Of a stretch of 64,000 bases of DNA, positions 32,199 through 43,398 are shown piece by piece (within the stretch, counting starts at the first letter, position 1; each line of letters begins with the position of its first letter). This DNA comes from Coprinus comatus (taxonomy: Eukaryota; Basidiomycota; Agaricomycetes; Agaricales; Agaricaceae). Position numbers and translations under genes: made by a program. The stretch lies in contig JAWPGT010000002.1 in NCBI GenBank assembly GCA_034638255.1, forward strand, positions 1,240,001-1,304,000. Direction: 5' to 3'. The notes below the pieces were generated by a model. That model did not search any database, had not been told where the DNA came from, and saw only the letters and a list, made by a program, of their open reading frames with translations.

Positions 32199-34372
32199 TC
32201 ATGCTTGTAGACGGACACGGACAGCATTGGCATGGGCTTGAAGACCCTCCACGTCTGCCAGTAATGCCACAGTGGGACCAAGTTCAGCAAGTCCAGATGC
32301 CGTGATTTCCTGTGAAGTTATGTGCTTTTGATACGATTGTGTATTCACACCGCTGAATTGTCTCGCATAGCCATTAGTAGGCAGGGTATGGTTGGTACCG
32401 GATGCGTAATGATCGGCGATAACCTATGGAATTGACTCATTAATGATACTTTAAAGAATCCAGCACGGTGGTGAAACATACCAATACTTCGGAAGGACCT
32501 GCAGGCATATCGATGGAGACAAGAGCATCAGTGTCATTTTGGACTAACATTTTCGCGGCAGTAACCCATTGATTCCCAGGACCAAATATCTTGTCTACTT
32601 TTGGCACTGTTTCAGTGCCATATGCCATAGCTGCAACAGCTTGTGCACCACCAGCCTTCAAGATAGCAGAGGCACCAACTAACTTGGCAACATACATGAC
32701 CTCGGGTGATATGCTACCATCAGCGCGAGGTGGCGTAGCAATTACAATTTCCTTGCAACCCGCGACCTGTGCAGGAATACCTAACATCAAAGCTGTAGAC
32801 GGAAGAATTGCAGTGCCACCAGGGACGTAGAGGCCAACGCGAGCGATCGGTCGAGCAAACCGCGAGCAAACGACGCCAGGCATAGTCTCAACCACGAGGC
32901 TGGCATTGTTTAGTTGTGCCTCATGGAACTTGTGAATATTGTTATAGGCGACATTAATGGCATCTCGGACATTGTTTTCGATTTGCATGCTCTCTGCAGT
33001 GAAGGGAGGGAAAAGGACTGTCGATGTAAGCTGGGCTTTATCAAATTTGGCCGTTAGTTCGATGAGTGCCTTGTCTCCATCCTTGCGGACTTGATCTACA
33101 ATAGGTTTGACTTTGACAATCATTTGTTCGGAATTTAACACTGGTCGGCGAAGGAGATCGGCGCGCTTGCTATTGTCGAGGGATAGTAAATCGTATGTGC
33201 GCATGCAGATGGGACCGTCAACATTCTGAGATGTTGGTGTCGGAGTAGATGAGACCGGAGAAATAGTAGGGGGTTTAGGTTGTGACCACTGTGGTTTTGC
33301 ATTTCCTGGCCGACGTGTAACTTTCTTTGCTTTCTGATCGAGGGAACTTTCGATGTCTGCAATAGTGACACCTTCTGCAATGCATTTAGTCAAGGCAAAG
33401 TAAATGAGGTCTGCAGCCTCAAATGCAACGTCCTCTCGAGTGGTAGCACGACAAAGCTCGTCGGCTTCCTCCATAATCTTTGATCGAAGCAGGTCGGGAT
33501 CATTGAACAGACGTCTGGTATAAGACCCTTCTGGTGCGTTTTCCAGGCGGGATTTAAGTGTCTCTTCAAGCGCACTCAACCCGCTTGCAGCACCAAAACA
33601 TGACAACCTGTTGAGGTGACAAAAGCCCGCCCCGTGTTGGATTACGCGGTATTCAAGACAATCGGAATCGCAATCGAGACGAATGCTAACAATGTCTTGT
33701 GTAGTACCGGAAGTTTCACCCTTTCGCCAGAGGCCGTGTTTACGGGATTGGTAGACACCTTTTCCAGTCACAATGCTTTCTCGTACTGACTCAACGGACG
33801 AGTAAACGAGACCAAGGGTTTGGCCAGATTCCGTGGATACAACAGTTGGGAATAAGCCATCGGGCCTATCAGAAGTAACAGCGGAGAGGAAGGCATCGGT
33901 GATGTTAATCAGTTCTCGAGATTTCGCGAATAGTATAGAGTGAGGGTGAGGTAGATAAATCCGGGAGAACATAGATGGAAGAATTTGAGAAGAATTGAGA
34001 AATAGATGAGATGAGGTCAGTGTCGAGCGTTGGTGTTTTGAGGACTACGCCAGAAACCCCATTCCTAGTTTTCTCCGACACCGCGCTCACATTTCCGACG
34101 TCAAGAAGAAGGACAAGACGTTCTGCAGGGAGAGTATGGACGATGTTGTTTGCAAGGGAGAGTGGGAGGATGACTTTCTCTACACCTGCGTCAAGCCAAT
34201 CTGCAACTTGCTCCGAAGTAACCGAGGATTCTTGATCTACTAAGTAGATTGCGTGGTCAGGGACGGGCAAGGACGATGCGTGGCGAGCATCTGTAATGAC
34301 GGGCCCAAGACGATTGAGTACCTCAAAAAGGCTCTCATCGGTTGGGTCCAGCAACGGCAAGAAAGCAGACAT
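32199..34372 (-). pseudogene. HIS4: HIS4 histidine biosynthesis multifunctional gene (HisI-HisE-HisD), internally deleted
   Basis: In fungi HIS4 carries phosphoribosyl-AMP cyclohydrolase, phosphoribosyl-ATP pyrophosphatase and histidinol dehydrogenase. Here the N-terminal part (MSAFLPLLDPTDESL...) is open until a stop at 33905, while the rest continues in another frame from about 33970 (SDRPDGLFPTVVS, RKGETSGTTQDIVS, HGAGFCHL; HisE block EEADELCRATTREDVAFEAA; HisD blocks GLYVPGGTAILPSTALMLGI and GPGNQWVTAAKML). No intron joins the two frames. After GPSEVL an ordinary intron (32424-32481) leads into VIADHYASGTNHTLPTNGYA. About 90 residues normally found between VIAD and DYASGTNH are missing, including the zinc-binding and catalytic SQAEHG and PEHL motifs. 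The product would not have a working HisD. Confidence 0.8.
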
Positions 34373-34429
34373 AGCTGCAGGAAATTTGAGGAAACAACTC
34401 TCGACATTCTCCAGATTCTGATCAAGATC

Positions 34430-34435
34430 GAGTCA
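34430..34435 (-). promoter_or_regulatory. Candidate general amino-acid control site (TGACTC core)
   Basis: The minus strand reads ATGACTCGA about 58 nt upstream of the HIS4 start. TGACTC is the core bound by Gcn4/Cpc1-type bZIP factors, which control HIS4 in other fungi. The seventh base is G rather than the consensus A. It is a single six-base match, so chance is possible. Confidence 0.35.
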
Positions 34436-34491
34436 TGATTTCCATTTTAATTTGTTTAATTCATATTTAACAATTAGTAGATCAGGTAATC

Positions 34492-34571
34492 GGCTTTGTA
34501 GTGTAGAGGTTATCACTCAAGATTCTGATCCTTGATTTCTTGAAACCCAGGTTCGAGTCCTGGCAAGGCCT
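34492..34571 (+). tRNA. tRNA-Gln (anticodon CTG) with a short intron
   Basis: Acceptor arms GGCTTTG and CAAGGCC pair over seven positions with one G-T, followed by discriminator T. The D arm (AGTGTAGAGGTTATCACT) is the form seen in eukaryotic tRNA-Gln. The anticodon stem CAAGA/TCTTG pairs perfectly around loop TT-CTG-A; an intron of about eight bases follows position 37. The T arm is CCAGG-TTCGAGT-CCTGG. Mature length would be 72 nt before CCA addition. An alternative one-base shift of the stem would give anticodon TCT, but pairs less well and does not fit the glutamine-type body. It lies between the HIS4 5' flank and the TspO gene. Confidence 0.9.
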
Positions 34572-34679
34572 ACTTTTTGCTCCGTGGCTGATCACAATGA
34601 CGATGAGCCATGATGTCATAGTTGAATTCGTCCTCATATATGCATACCGCCAACCCACCCCCTTCACTTTTACTTCACC

Positions 34680-35495
34680 ATGACAAGCATTCACATTCCA
34701 AGCGTTCTCCTCGCTGTTCCACGTAACCCAGTCACTGCTCTAGGCCTGCCTCTTGCTTTGGGATTACTGAGTGGGACTCCAGCATCAAAGCCAGCGAACA
34801 GTAACTGGTATCATGTGGGTTCAAATTTCTGAGGTGGCCGAGAATACAATTGACTATTGAGGCTCAGAACCTCGTTGCCCCTCCCGGACGCCCATCGCGT
34901 GAGGTTTTCCCCTTTGTCTGGTCCCTACTTTATCTTGGTACGCCCATTTGCAATATCCTACAGCACACAGTCTTGAACATGTCTTTTAGCTATGGGATAT
35001 GCATCCCACGTAGCCGTCAAGACCTTGGATGAGACCGTTATTCCCGCCAATAAGTATGAGATCGTATTTTTGATACGCAAGGTACATATTAATAGTTGCC
35101 ATGCCATATAGAAACGACATCTCGCTTGGTCTTGCCCTGTATTACGGCCAACTGGGACTGAACTGTTTATGGAGCCCAATTTTCTTTGCATACAGAAGCG
35201 TGCGTTTTTGTTCATACTTCATTGCAGGATAAACTAGACTTAGAATTTACAGCCAGCATTGGCATTAATGGACAGTGTGTTACTGACTGGAACTGCACTC
35301 TACATGACCGTGAGCCTACTGTGTCATAAATGCATGTTTGGAATATGTTTTTTAAACCCATAACAGAAGCTACTTGACCGACCAACGAATGCGAGGGCAA
35401 CATATTTTCTCCTTCCGTACTGTGCGTGGTTGGGGTATGCAACATACCTCAATCTCGGGGTTTGGTGGTTGAACCGCGGTGATAGACGTACTTGA
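34680..35495 (+). CDS. TspO/MBR (translocator protein) family membrane protein
   Basis: Five-helix membrane protein that binds porphyrins, sterols or related lipids in other organisms. Six exons: 34680-34814, 34868-34937, 34990-35053, 35112-35199, 35253-35309 and 35367-35495, giving 180 residues. Family motifs: [20 protein letters not shown] (the P-P-G-x-P loop and the F-x-x-V-W helix), [30 protein letters not shown], and [19 protein letters not shown] at the end of helix 5. The order and spacing match bacterial and mitochondrial TspO. Splicing was fixed by keeping these helices in one frame. Its location (mitochondrial outer membrane or ER) cannot be told from sequence. Confidence 0.92.
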
Positions 35496-35595
35496 GCGTA
35501 CAGCACGTTCTGTGTTTTGTCAATTCAATCGGCTACTGCTACTATACACAAACTGAATCACATAGTTCCATAAGGCGATTTCATTTTTCCATCAT

Positions 35596-38500
35596 TTACT
35601 AAAACGAATGAGCAATCGATATCGACCTGTAACAAGGAATAACAACGTACGGAGAAATACATGACATTCGCAAGATTCTTGTGAAGTGGTTTGAATCCTA
35701 TCTTAAAGGCTTCTAGGTCTGGCGTTTCTTCATCCACATCTTGTGGGCCATGGTTGTAGGGATCATAATGGATTTTTGCTCGCGAACAAACAATGTCGGC
35801 ATCTGTGTACATTTCAGTGTCATGCAATTTTATCACAGGGAACGCACTCACAGTAGACAGGTGCTGGTATTGACACAGCCCTTGTGGCTCTAGCATAAGT
35901 ATAACACAAGTGGTATGTGAATTTCTGAAGAGTGTCTGGACTGATGGTAAAAATTGGTTAATGTTCATGAGAGATAGGATGGCTAGAATACCTGAATTTG
36001 TTGTCCTAATGAATTGGAAAATATTGTGTAAATGTTATTAATGATCGGGTATTAAGTGAACTTACATCATAAAGGACCTAGGTGGTAGATGAGCCAGAGT
36101 ACCAGAGAAGGCGAGGAACCCAACATACCGAGTAATGAGAAGGTCTACTAGTGCCAAGAATACCAGCATGACTTTGTAAGTAAAAATCAAACTCTACGGG
36201 ATGTCCAATTTCATCAACAACGGTTCCCGCTGGACAGTTTCCACTCTTATCGCTATCAGCAGGGTTTTGTGGGAAGAAACTGAGGAAACGTGAATATTTG
36301 ATACAACATAGGGTAAATCATAGGCTAACATACCGGACATGGTGCCGTTTGCCAACGACGACGAATGTAATCTTAGCATCCATCTTGACCTCGTGAATTG
36401 CAGCTAAAAGAAAGTAAGAAATGTCATGGGTTGCTTGCTATCCCATAATCACAATCACCAACCTTTCAGGGCGGGTAATTCTGTGAACATTGTAATTGTG
36501 AATTTTTGATCTTCAACCAAACTCGGCAAAACTCACCAATATCTAGAACCTGTTGGAACTGTCCCTCGGACACACCATCTGTGAATTTTAATTGTATAAA
36601 AAACTATAGTCAATGTTGGTCCACCAACTTGCCTCGGTAGAACATTATACGGTGAGACTTGACTGGTCGCTTTCTTTCTCCTTCCGTACGATTTTCTTGC
36701 CACTTCCTTAGAATATCCTATATAATGTTTCACATCACATGGATGAGTGTGTCGTGAATGTGATATATAGTTCACTTACTATAGCCATTTCTTTAAGGTC
36801 ATTAATAATCTCCAGCCGGGACTGCTGGACGCGCGTTGCTTAATTTCATTTAGTATATAGATACGGAGATGCATAAGGAGCACTCACTTGCAACGTATTT
36901 CACCATGTCGGAGTCCGTGTTTCCTACAAGAGCGGTATATGAGGGGCGTCCGACGGCGCCTGGTGCGGGATGTACAACATCAGCACCTGGGTCACAAGTT
37001 AGTCCGAAATCTATGTAATGAAGTAGAAAGGCTGGATGTACCCATGATGATAGTAGGGTTAAATGGATCGTTGATAGAGTCGGAGCCACTTGGGCTGAAG
37101 ATCATGTTGACACCACCTAGCTTGACATTAATCCTGTGAAGACATTGATTGGTTATTGTTGTGATAGACGAGAGCAAAAAAAACCTACTTTAGGGCCACA
37201 TTGGAATAATATTGAATGTTAGCCAGAGTAGGCCTGCATGGGACCCTTGGATTGTAGTTCTGCGGGTTTTCGATTTTACACACGCGTTTCCTCAAGCACT
37301 GGGTGACAATTCCCATCTGTTGACAAAAGGCTCAGTACCACCACGAATACGGAATCAAACTTGTCATACATGAACATCTCCAAAACTACAAATATTAAAT
37401 GAGACACGGCGGTAAAGCCAGTAGAGGTTTACAGGTAGCTTACTGTTTGACGGCAGTGTATAAATCATTACCAAGATCAGGTAGAATGACAACTATTAGT
37501 TGGGGTTGTACACCTGCTTTCCTACGGACTACATTGACAAGATTTTCTAGCTGTTCGATTATGTTACCCTGAGGATTTCCCCACTTGGTTTCTGGTTCCT
37601 GTGGAGGTACAGCGATCCCTTGATGTTGGTTAAGAATAATGCAGAGAAACTGTATTTGTTGTAAGATAATCTCACCGAGTTCCATAAGGACGTGTCTTAA
37701 AACTGTAAAACAAGCCCTAGCGTCGTCTGCACGAAAATATCTATCAGACTCTAATATGAAAAATGCCATTGGAGAAACCCGCGTTGCCGGTGCATAAAAC
37801 TTTTTCTTGTCCCTTTTTTGAGTCATTAGTTAAGGTGTACGCATAAACAAAGGCACACTCGCATATTCCATGCACCGTCACGAGGAACCTAGACGGGAGT
37901 CAATAGAAGCGATACCCCAAAAACCTATATTACCTACAAAGTTTTTGCGATTAATTGCTCCCCTCGTATCTAACTCTTTGGCAGAAAGGGCAGGCGGTTC
38001 CAGAACCCTTGCATTGATGATAATGGGCCCCTCTGGTGCCGTACTCAAACCAAAATTACGGACATATTCTGAGGTCGCATATCCCAAGATCTAATAACAA
38101 TGAGTATCATTTATTGCTTGTACTGCGTATACATACAGTCTTTCCGGTTCCGATTCTCTCTATGCGTTCCCTTGGTTTCTTGGACGCAAATCTGACCATA
38201 GATTGAATACTTTCGGGAGGAACCGGTTTCCGCGAGAGCTGTCCCTCTTCAACGGTGCAAAGTTCCAAGGGTATCAATGCACCGTTTCCAACCTTCAAGA
38301 AACGGTGATTGGTGATGACTGAAATGAACAACAGAAACAAACGTACCTCTGCACAGATCACACTGGGATAATTCAAAGGTCGCCCGCGAATCTCGTTATA
38401 GTACTGAGCAACAGACTTGACCTGACCGTTGTGCTGAAACTGCAAGCTATCGGCCCCAAGGCTACTAAATTTGCGTAAAACACGCGCTGTATTTCTCGAC

Positions 38501-39710
38501 TGGTTTGTTGCAATACGAGTATAAATTCTAATACCACTGCAAAAACGTTGCAGTTTCAGACGATCGCGTTCTTGTAGCGCGTCACTTCCTCGTCCAGGTG
38601 CAAGAGCGCGGGGACCGACCCCAGTCTTATTGAGATGAGCTAGACAAAGATTGATCAAGGGACCACCCTTGAATACGACACCCGTTGCGATATCAATATT
38701 AATCATCATACAGCCCTTGGAGGGGCGAATAGATTGGAAGAAGCCTTGCCAGAGTTGTAAGCCATTGTTGAGGTCAAAAGGATTGTCGGGGACGAAAAAT
38801 GATCGGACGTTGTAGGTATAGAGCATTGTGGGTTGCATTCGAACCACGACGTTCATAGCCTGGCGGAAGTGTCAAAAATTGAAGGTGTGTTGAAGGTGAA
38901 GACGTACAGTGATGGCAGTTGTCGCAGCGTTGTCGTGAGATTGCTTGCCCTCTATGAAACGTCGAAGTATTCTACGGCTTGTTGACAAAATGCATATCGG
39001 AAGGGGTCTTTGAAACGTACTCTGGATTGATTTCCGCAACTTTTGTTAACTTGACTTTGTACACCTTGATATTCTTGGCTCCGACGGGAAATTCGCTTGC
39101 CCTCGGATATGTGACATGAAACTTTAAAAAAACAGCAAAGCATGATGAATATATGCGGTCAAAAGCACAGCAATTCATAGAACCTCTTTAGATTCGGATT
39201 CGCCGAAGTCAAACTTTTTGATGGAGAAGATGTTTTTTCGACCGTCGTATGCAGCAGGAGGGTTAAAGACATCGGGGGCTGTAAAGGATTGCAATTCTTG
39301 AATCAATAACATATTCAGTCTGATCGGCAGTTTTTGTTCCAATGAAGACTCGATAACTGCGTATATTTGGATTAGTATTGGTGTAAAGATCAAATCACAG
39401 ATGGACTACCGACCAACTGTACATCAATTAGCCACACTTGATCAAAGCATATGAGACTGCGAGACAAACCGTCATAATGATAGATAATACGTTCTGGAAT
39501 GGACGTTCGAAAGAAATTGGACCTTATTTGAATTTTCTTGCCAGCGACACCAAATCCGGGGCGCCGGACGCCGATGGTGGTAATATGGGAGTCGAATTGC
39601 GCACCGTGTTGGATAGCCTGTCCTCGGCCGCGACCACGTCTAGCTAGGAGAGAGCCAGCGGCAGGGCCGCCGCCACGGACACCACCTCGACCAAGGGCAG
39701 GGCGAGACAT
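35596..39710 (-). CDS. Argonaute (AGO) small-RNA-guided slicer
   Basis: Effector of RNA silencing. I count 25 exons from 39470-39710 down to 35596-35598, giving 919 residues with the frame exactly preserved. The N-terminus is RG-rich ([17 protein letters not shown]). Then N/L1 ([20 protein letters not shown]), PAZ ([39 protein letters not shown]), MID ([17 protein letters not shown]) and PIWI. PIWI keeps the slicer residues: Asp in [12 protein letters not shown], Glu in [15 protein letters not shown], Asp in [19 protein letters not shown], His in [14 protein letters not shown]. It ends MYFS, matching the family's invariant MYF-x end, and the last exon holds only the stop codon. Four exons are 10-18 nt, and intron 16 (36579-36632) uses a GC donor. 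The second intron region (39357-39469) is longer than the rest and could hide a micro-exon. Confidence 0.93.
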
Positions 39711-40224
39711 GGGTGATGGGAAGGGAGAAAGGGAAGAGATTCCTGATAACAGTTTGCCGTGGCGCTTGGGCTATTCTGGGAAACAACGAAAGTAGCCGAC
39801 TGCCAGATATGGCAACACCGACCAAGGTCATGGACAGTTGCTGTCATTTGCATAAGCAGGGCCTGGAATGGAAACATAGCAATGGACTGGCAATGGAAGC
39901 ATTTGCAAACTCGTGTGCCGATCAAGCATCATGGGATACAGCGCTCCGAGCACTTCGTCGCTGGACTCAGCAGCAGTGGATACACACCTGTGGGCCAGCA
40001 CACCAAGGTTGACAGTTTTGGATGAAGACTGCGGTTTGCTGTTTTGCCCCACAGCATGACTGGTTACTCTTTTGTCAGTCCTGAATCATATATAGGGGGG
40101 CGTGGCTTCAGCGTGCCAATGAGATAAATCGGGGTAATAAAGACAGCATCTTCAACTCTACAAAACTCGTCAAGACATCACCACACCCTCCTCATTCCAC
40201 TCTGCCTATACTTACTCGAGAAGC
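39711..40224. other. Divergent promoter region between AGO and a small plus-strand gene
   Basis: A 514-bp region shared by the Argonaute start and the gene that begins at 40225. A TATA-like TATATA lies at about 40090-40095, roughly 130 bp upstream of the plus-strand ATG, followed by pyrimidine-rich sequence typical of a transcription start. Short ORFs on both strands show no protein-like features. Confidence 0.5.
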
Positions 40225-41058
40225 ATGCAACGCGACATGAGCTACCGAAAGCCAGTTCCTACCTATGTACCATCACCCCCAACATCCCCCGCTCTACCCA
40301 CTTTTGAGAGAAACCTGGCGAATGAGGTGATCCTGTTGCCCAAGTGTTCGGTGATCCCACTAAATTATGATTCGGAGCAGAAGAGTCATCTCATCTCGAC
40401 GGAAAAACCCTTACCGATTTTACCTCCTACCAGGAGAAATACGGTGGTCTCCAATCACAGTCCACGGCGGATGCCAGAGTGAGATAGGCCCAACAGTTTT
40501 ATTGGATTCTTATATTAAGCTCACTGTGGCATAGGTTTCCCGGACCACTCGTGATGCCACAAGCACATTGATCTACGGCTCGGATTCGGAAAATACAACG
40601 GTGTCTCATCGCTCGAGGTCAAGTCACCGCTCACCCAACTACAGTGAACGCAGTCGGCATCGCAGCTCCCAAGTAAGTGGCCTCGAGCGAGGAGCAGGAG
40701 AGGCTGACAAGAAGCCCAATAGTCTTACAGACCACCGACGCCCCCCAGGTACACGGAGCATCGACGGTACAGCAAAGGATATAATGCGACGGTAGTAAGC
40801 AAGGAGGCAGGCGGAGGACGAAGGTCGATGTGTCAGTCGCATGAACAGTGGGGAGAAAGACACCAGTTCTATGGGCCACGTTCTCCGAGGGCAGCTCGGA
40901 CGGAATCATTAGGATCAAGTCCGTCGTACGGAGCTGAGAGAAAGATATACACGGCACTGAAGGTGGAGGAGGAGTACGAAGTGGTGGATAGGATGACAGT
41001 ATGGGATAGAATAGGGATGTGGGCTCGTGCTCTGAAGGCTGGATTGATTTGTTGTTGA
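40225..41058 (+). CDS. Small Ser/Arg/Tyr-rich protein, function unknown
   Basis: Probable exons 40225-40478, 40564-40672 and 40723-41058, giving 232 residues. The first exon is Pro-rich (TYVPSPPTSPALPTFERN; LPILPPTRRN). The second is Ser/Arg-rich (YGSDSENTTVSHRSRSSHRS). The third has SYRPPTPPRYTEHRRYSKGY and a more ordered C-terminus, VVDRMTVWDRIGMWARALKA. The second junction is a clean GTAAGT-ATAG intron. The first is less sure because the nearest acceptor leads to a stop; the one chosen (after ACAAG) keeps frame. I know no domain here. A 12-codon-shorter start is possible at 40237 (MSYRK). An upstream TATA-like box and CT-rich block support transcription. Confidence 0.5.
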
Positions 41059-41185
41059 AATGTAAATAAAATATTTAATGTGATTAATCTGATTGGTCAA
41101 GCACAAGCAAACACTTGGCCATCCGTCATACCAGTCCTCTCCGCTCGACAGCCCCGCACCTGAGCATGTCCCTCTGAGAGCCAAC

Positions 41186-43398
41186 ATGTCCTCACACCAT
41201 CCCCAGCCACTCCACCACCACTCTACCACCCACCACCCACACTCCCTTGCCCACTTCAGAGCAGAAGAAGGTCCCAGAATCAGAAAGGCCCGTCTTCTTG
41301 CTCTTTGGAACCGTCTGCCAGCTCTCCCACAACCTTCAAACCAACTCTCCCAAAATAACATTCCACAACCACTCGCACCAGATGGTTTGACTTACGAAAA
41401 AGCAGAGTCTCTGCGAGCGATGTATGACGATGAGCTACTCATACATTGCAATACTTCGAGAAACGGAGACAACGCACAGCGTATCGGATGGCAGGAGTTC
41501 AAGGAGTATGCAAAGGCAAAAGAAGTCGGTGTGTGGCCTGTCTCTTCCAATGTCACGGCTTATTTATTCCTTTCAGAACTATGGCATATCTTTCATGACG
41601 AGTTGGATTTAGATGGAAATGGGAGGCTAAGCGCAGAGGAATTTCGCTTGGCCCTGGAGAAATCGGGTAGGTTTTCAAAAAGCTCTCTTGAATGCTCCGG
41701 GCCTAAATTCGCTACTCAGGAATCCAAGTATCATCCGAATCTCTCTCAGAGTTCATGGCGACAGTATCACCGCATTCTTGTCATGTAACATTTGCCGAAT
41801 TTCGAGATTTTTTGTTACTTCTGCCTCGAAAAGCCTCTCCAGAGGAGATATACAAATATTACCAAGTTAGCCGTTTCATGGGCAATGATGGTCGGGGTCC
41901 TGCTCGCGTAACAATGGAGGGTTAGTGGGCATTTTGTGTTGTTTCTTTTATCCTAACGAGATGTATCTTGTTCAGGGGATGCAAGCATCGAGGAAGATGA
42001 ACCACATGAATCGGCACCTTATAAATGTGCAAATAACGACGCCACGAACTTGACAGCTAGTGGATCGCATCAGCCACAAACTCAAAGAGAGGCCTATTTT
42101 ATAGATGAAGAAGGCGATGAAGATACTCAAACTTTTTTCGAGAGGCATAGTTCCTTGAGATTTTTACTTGCGGGAGGGATAGCAGGCGCCGGTAAACTTT
42201 GTAATTATGCATAGTTACATGGATCTAAACATTTTTATTAGTGTCACGGACGTGTACGGCACCTTTCGACCGTCTCAAGGTATTCCTGATTACTCGACCA
42301 CCTGATCTAGGGGGAGTACCAGCAAAAACGGGCGTGGGTGGGGTTAGAGTGATTGCAGGTGCTGTTGCGCGCATATATTCTGAGGGAGGTGTCCTTGCCT
42401 TTTGGACTGGTAACGGGTTATCAGTAGCCAAGATTTTCCCTGAGTCTGCGATCAAATTTTTTACTTATGAATCTGCGGCAAGTACATCTCGACATCGTTG
42501 CTCTACGGCGATCATCTTATAATCATTTTAGAAACGAGCCTTTGCTCAGTACTGGGACCATGTTGAAGACTCTAGAGATATCAGCAGCGTCAGCAGATTT
42601 CTTTCAGGTGGAATTGGAGGTATCAGTAGTCAATTAAGTGAAGAACCCCCCATCATTTATCACGTTGTGTTCTAAACTTACTGATCCATTTGCAGGTATC
42701 TATCCATTGGAGACCCTAAAAGTGAGAAACCTCAAATACAATCCCAAATGACTTCACTCACGGGTTCCTATAGACACAAATGATGAGCAATGCGGGAACC
42801 AAAAGAACGCTTTCACAAGCTATACAACAGTTGTACGCCATGGGTGGGGTTCGCGCGTATTATCGTGGGTTAACAGTAAGCTAACAATAATATCCCTGTT
42901 GCTTGTTCTGACAATAAATATAGATAGGTCTAATTGGAGTCTTCCCGTGAGAAGCTTCTTTGAACAGAGTGCATAGACCCTGACATTACATGAATCACTT
43001 CCAGATATTCCGCCATTGATATGAGTACATTCGAAGCCCTTAAGATCGCTTACATGAAATCCACGGGCAAAGAAGAACCCGGTGTGATGGCTCTCCTTGC
43101 TTTCGGTAGTGTCTCGGGCAGCGTAGGCGCTACAAGTGTCTATCCCCTCAACCTCATGCGCACACGATTACAAGCATCAGGTTCGACAGGGCACCCACAA
43201 AGATATACCGGTGTTTGGGATGTGGCGGTCAAGACTTGGGAACGGGATGGTTGGAGAGGATTCTATCGCGGATTGTTCCCCACTCTTGCTAAGGCTGGTC
43301 TAATTGTTGTTTAAAGCAACCTGTACTGATATATTAACTAGGTTGTTCCTGCGGTCTCAATATCTTATGTTGTATATGAACACAGCAAACGAAAGTAG
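41186..43398 (+). CDS. SAL1: Calcium-dependent mitochondrial carrier (Sal1/SCaMC, ATP-Mg/Pi type)
   Basis: Inner-membrane carrier regulated by Ca2+. Ten exons: 41186-41666, 41720-41920, 41976-42191, 42242-42477, 42532-42637, 42696-42721, 42774-42875, 42924-42946, 43005-43293 and 43342-43398, giving 578 residues. The N-terminal part has one full EF-hand loop (DLDGNGRLSAEEF) and one or two degenerate ones. The three carrier repeats show SRTCTAPFDRLKVFL, IYPLETLKTQMMSN and VYPLNLMRTRLQAS (P-x-D/E-x-x-K/R motifs) with FWTGNGLSVAKIFPESAIKF, YYRGLTIGLIGVFPYSAIDM and FYRGLFPTLAKVVPAVSISY. The intron after FFTYESA uses a GC donor (GCAAGT); the last intron also seems to start with GC (GCTGGT). The start is the first in-frame ATG; an earlier non-ATG extension is ignored. 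Confidence 0.92.

Noticed and set aside
34518..34545. Alternative anticodon TCT (tRNA-Arg) for the tRNA
   Set aside because: The shifted stem pairs less well, and the acceptor and D-arm sequence are of glutamine type.
35558..35598. Read-through C-terminus of Argonaute (about 26 extra residues)
   Set aside because: Argonautes end in MYF plus one residue because the C-terminus is buried in the MID domain; splicing 35599-35650 gives exactly that.
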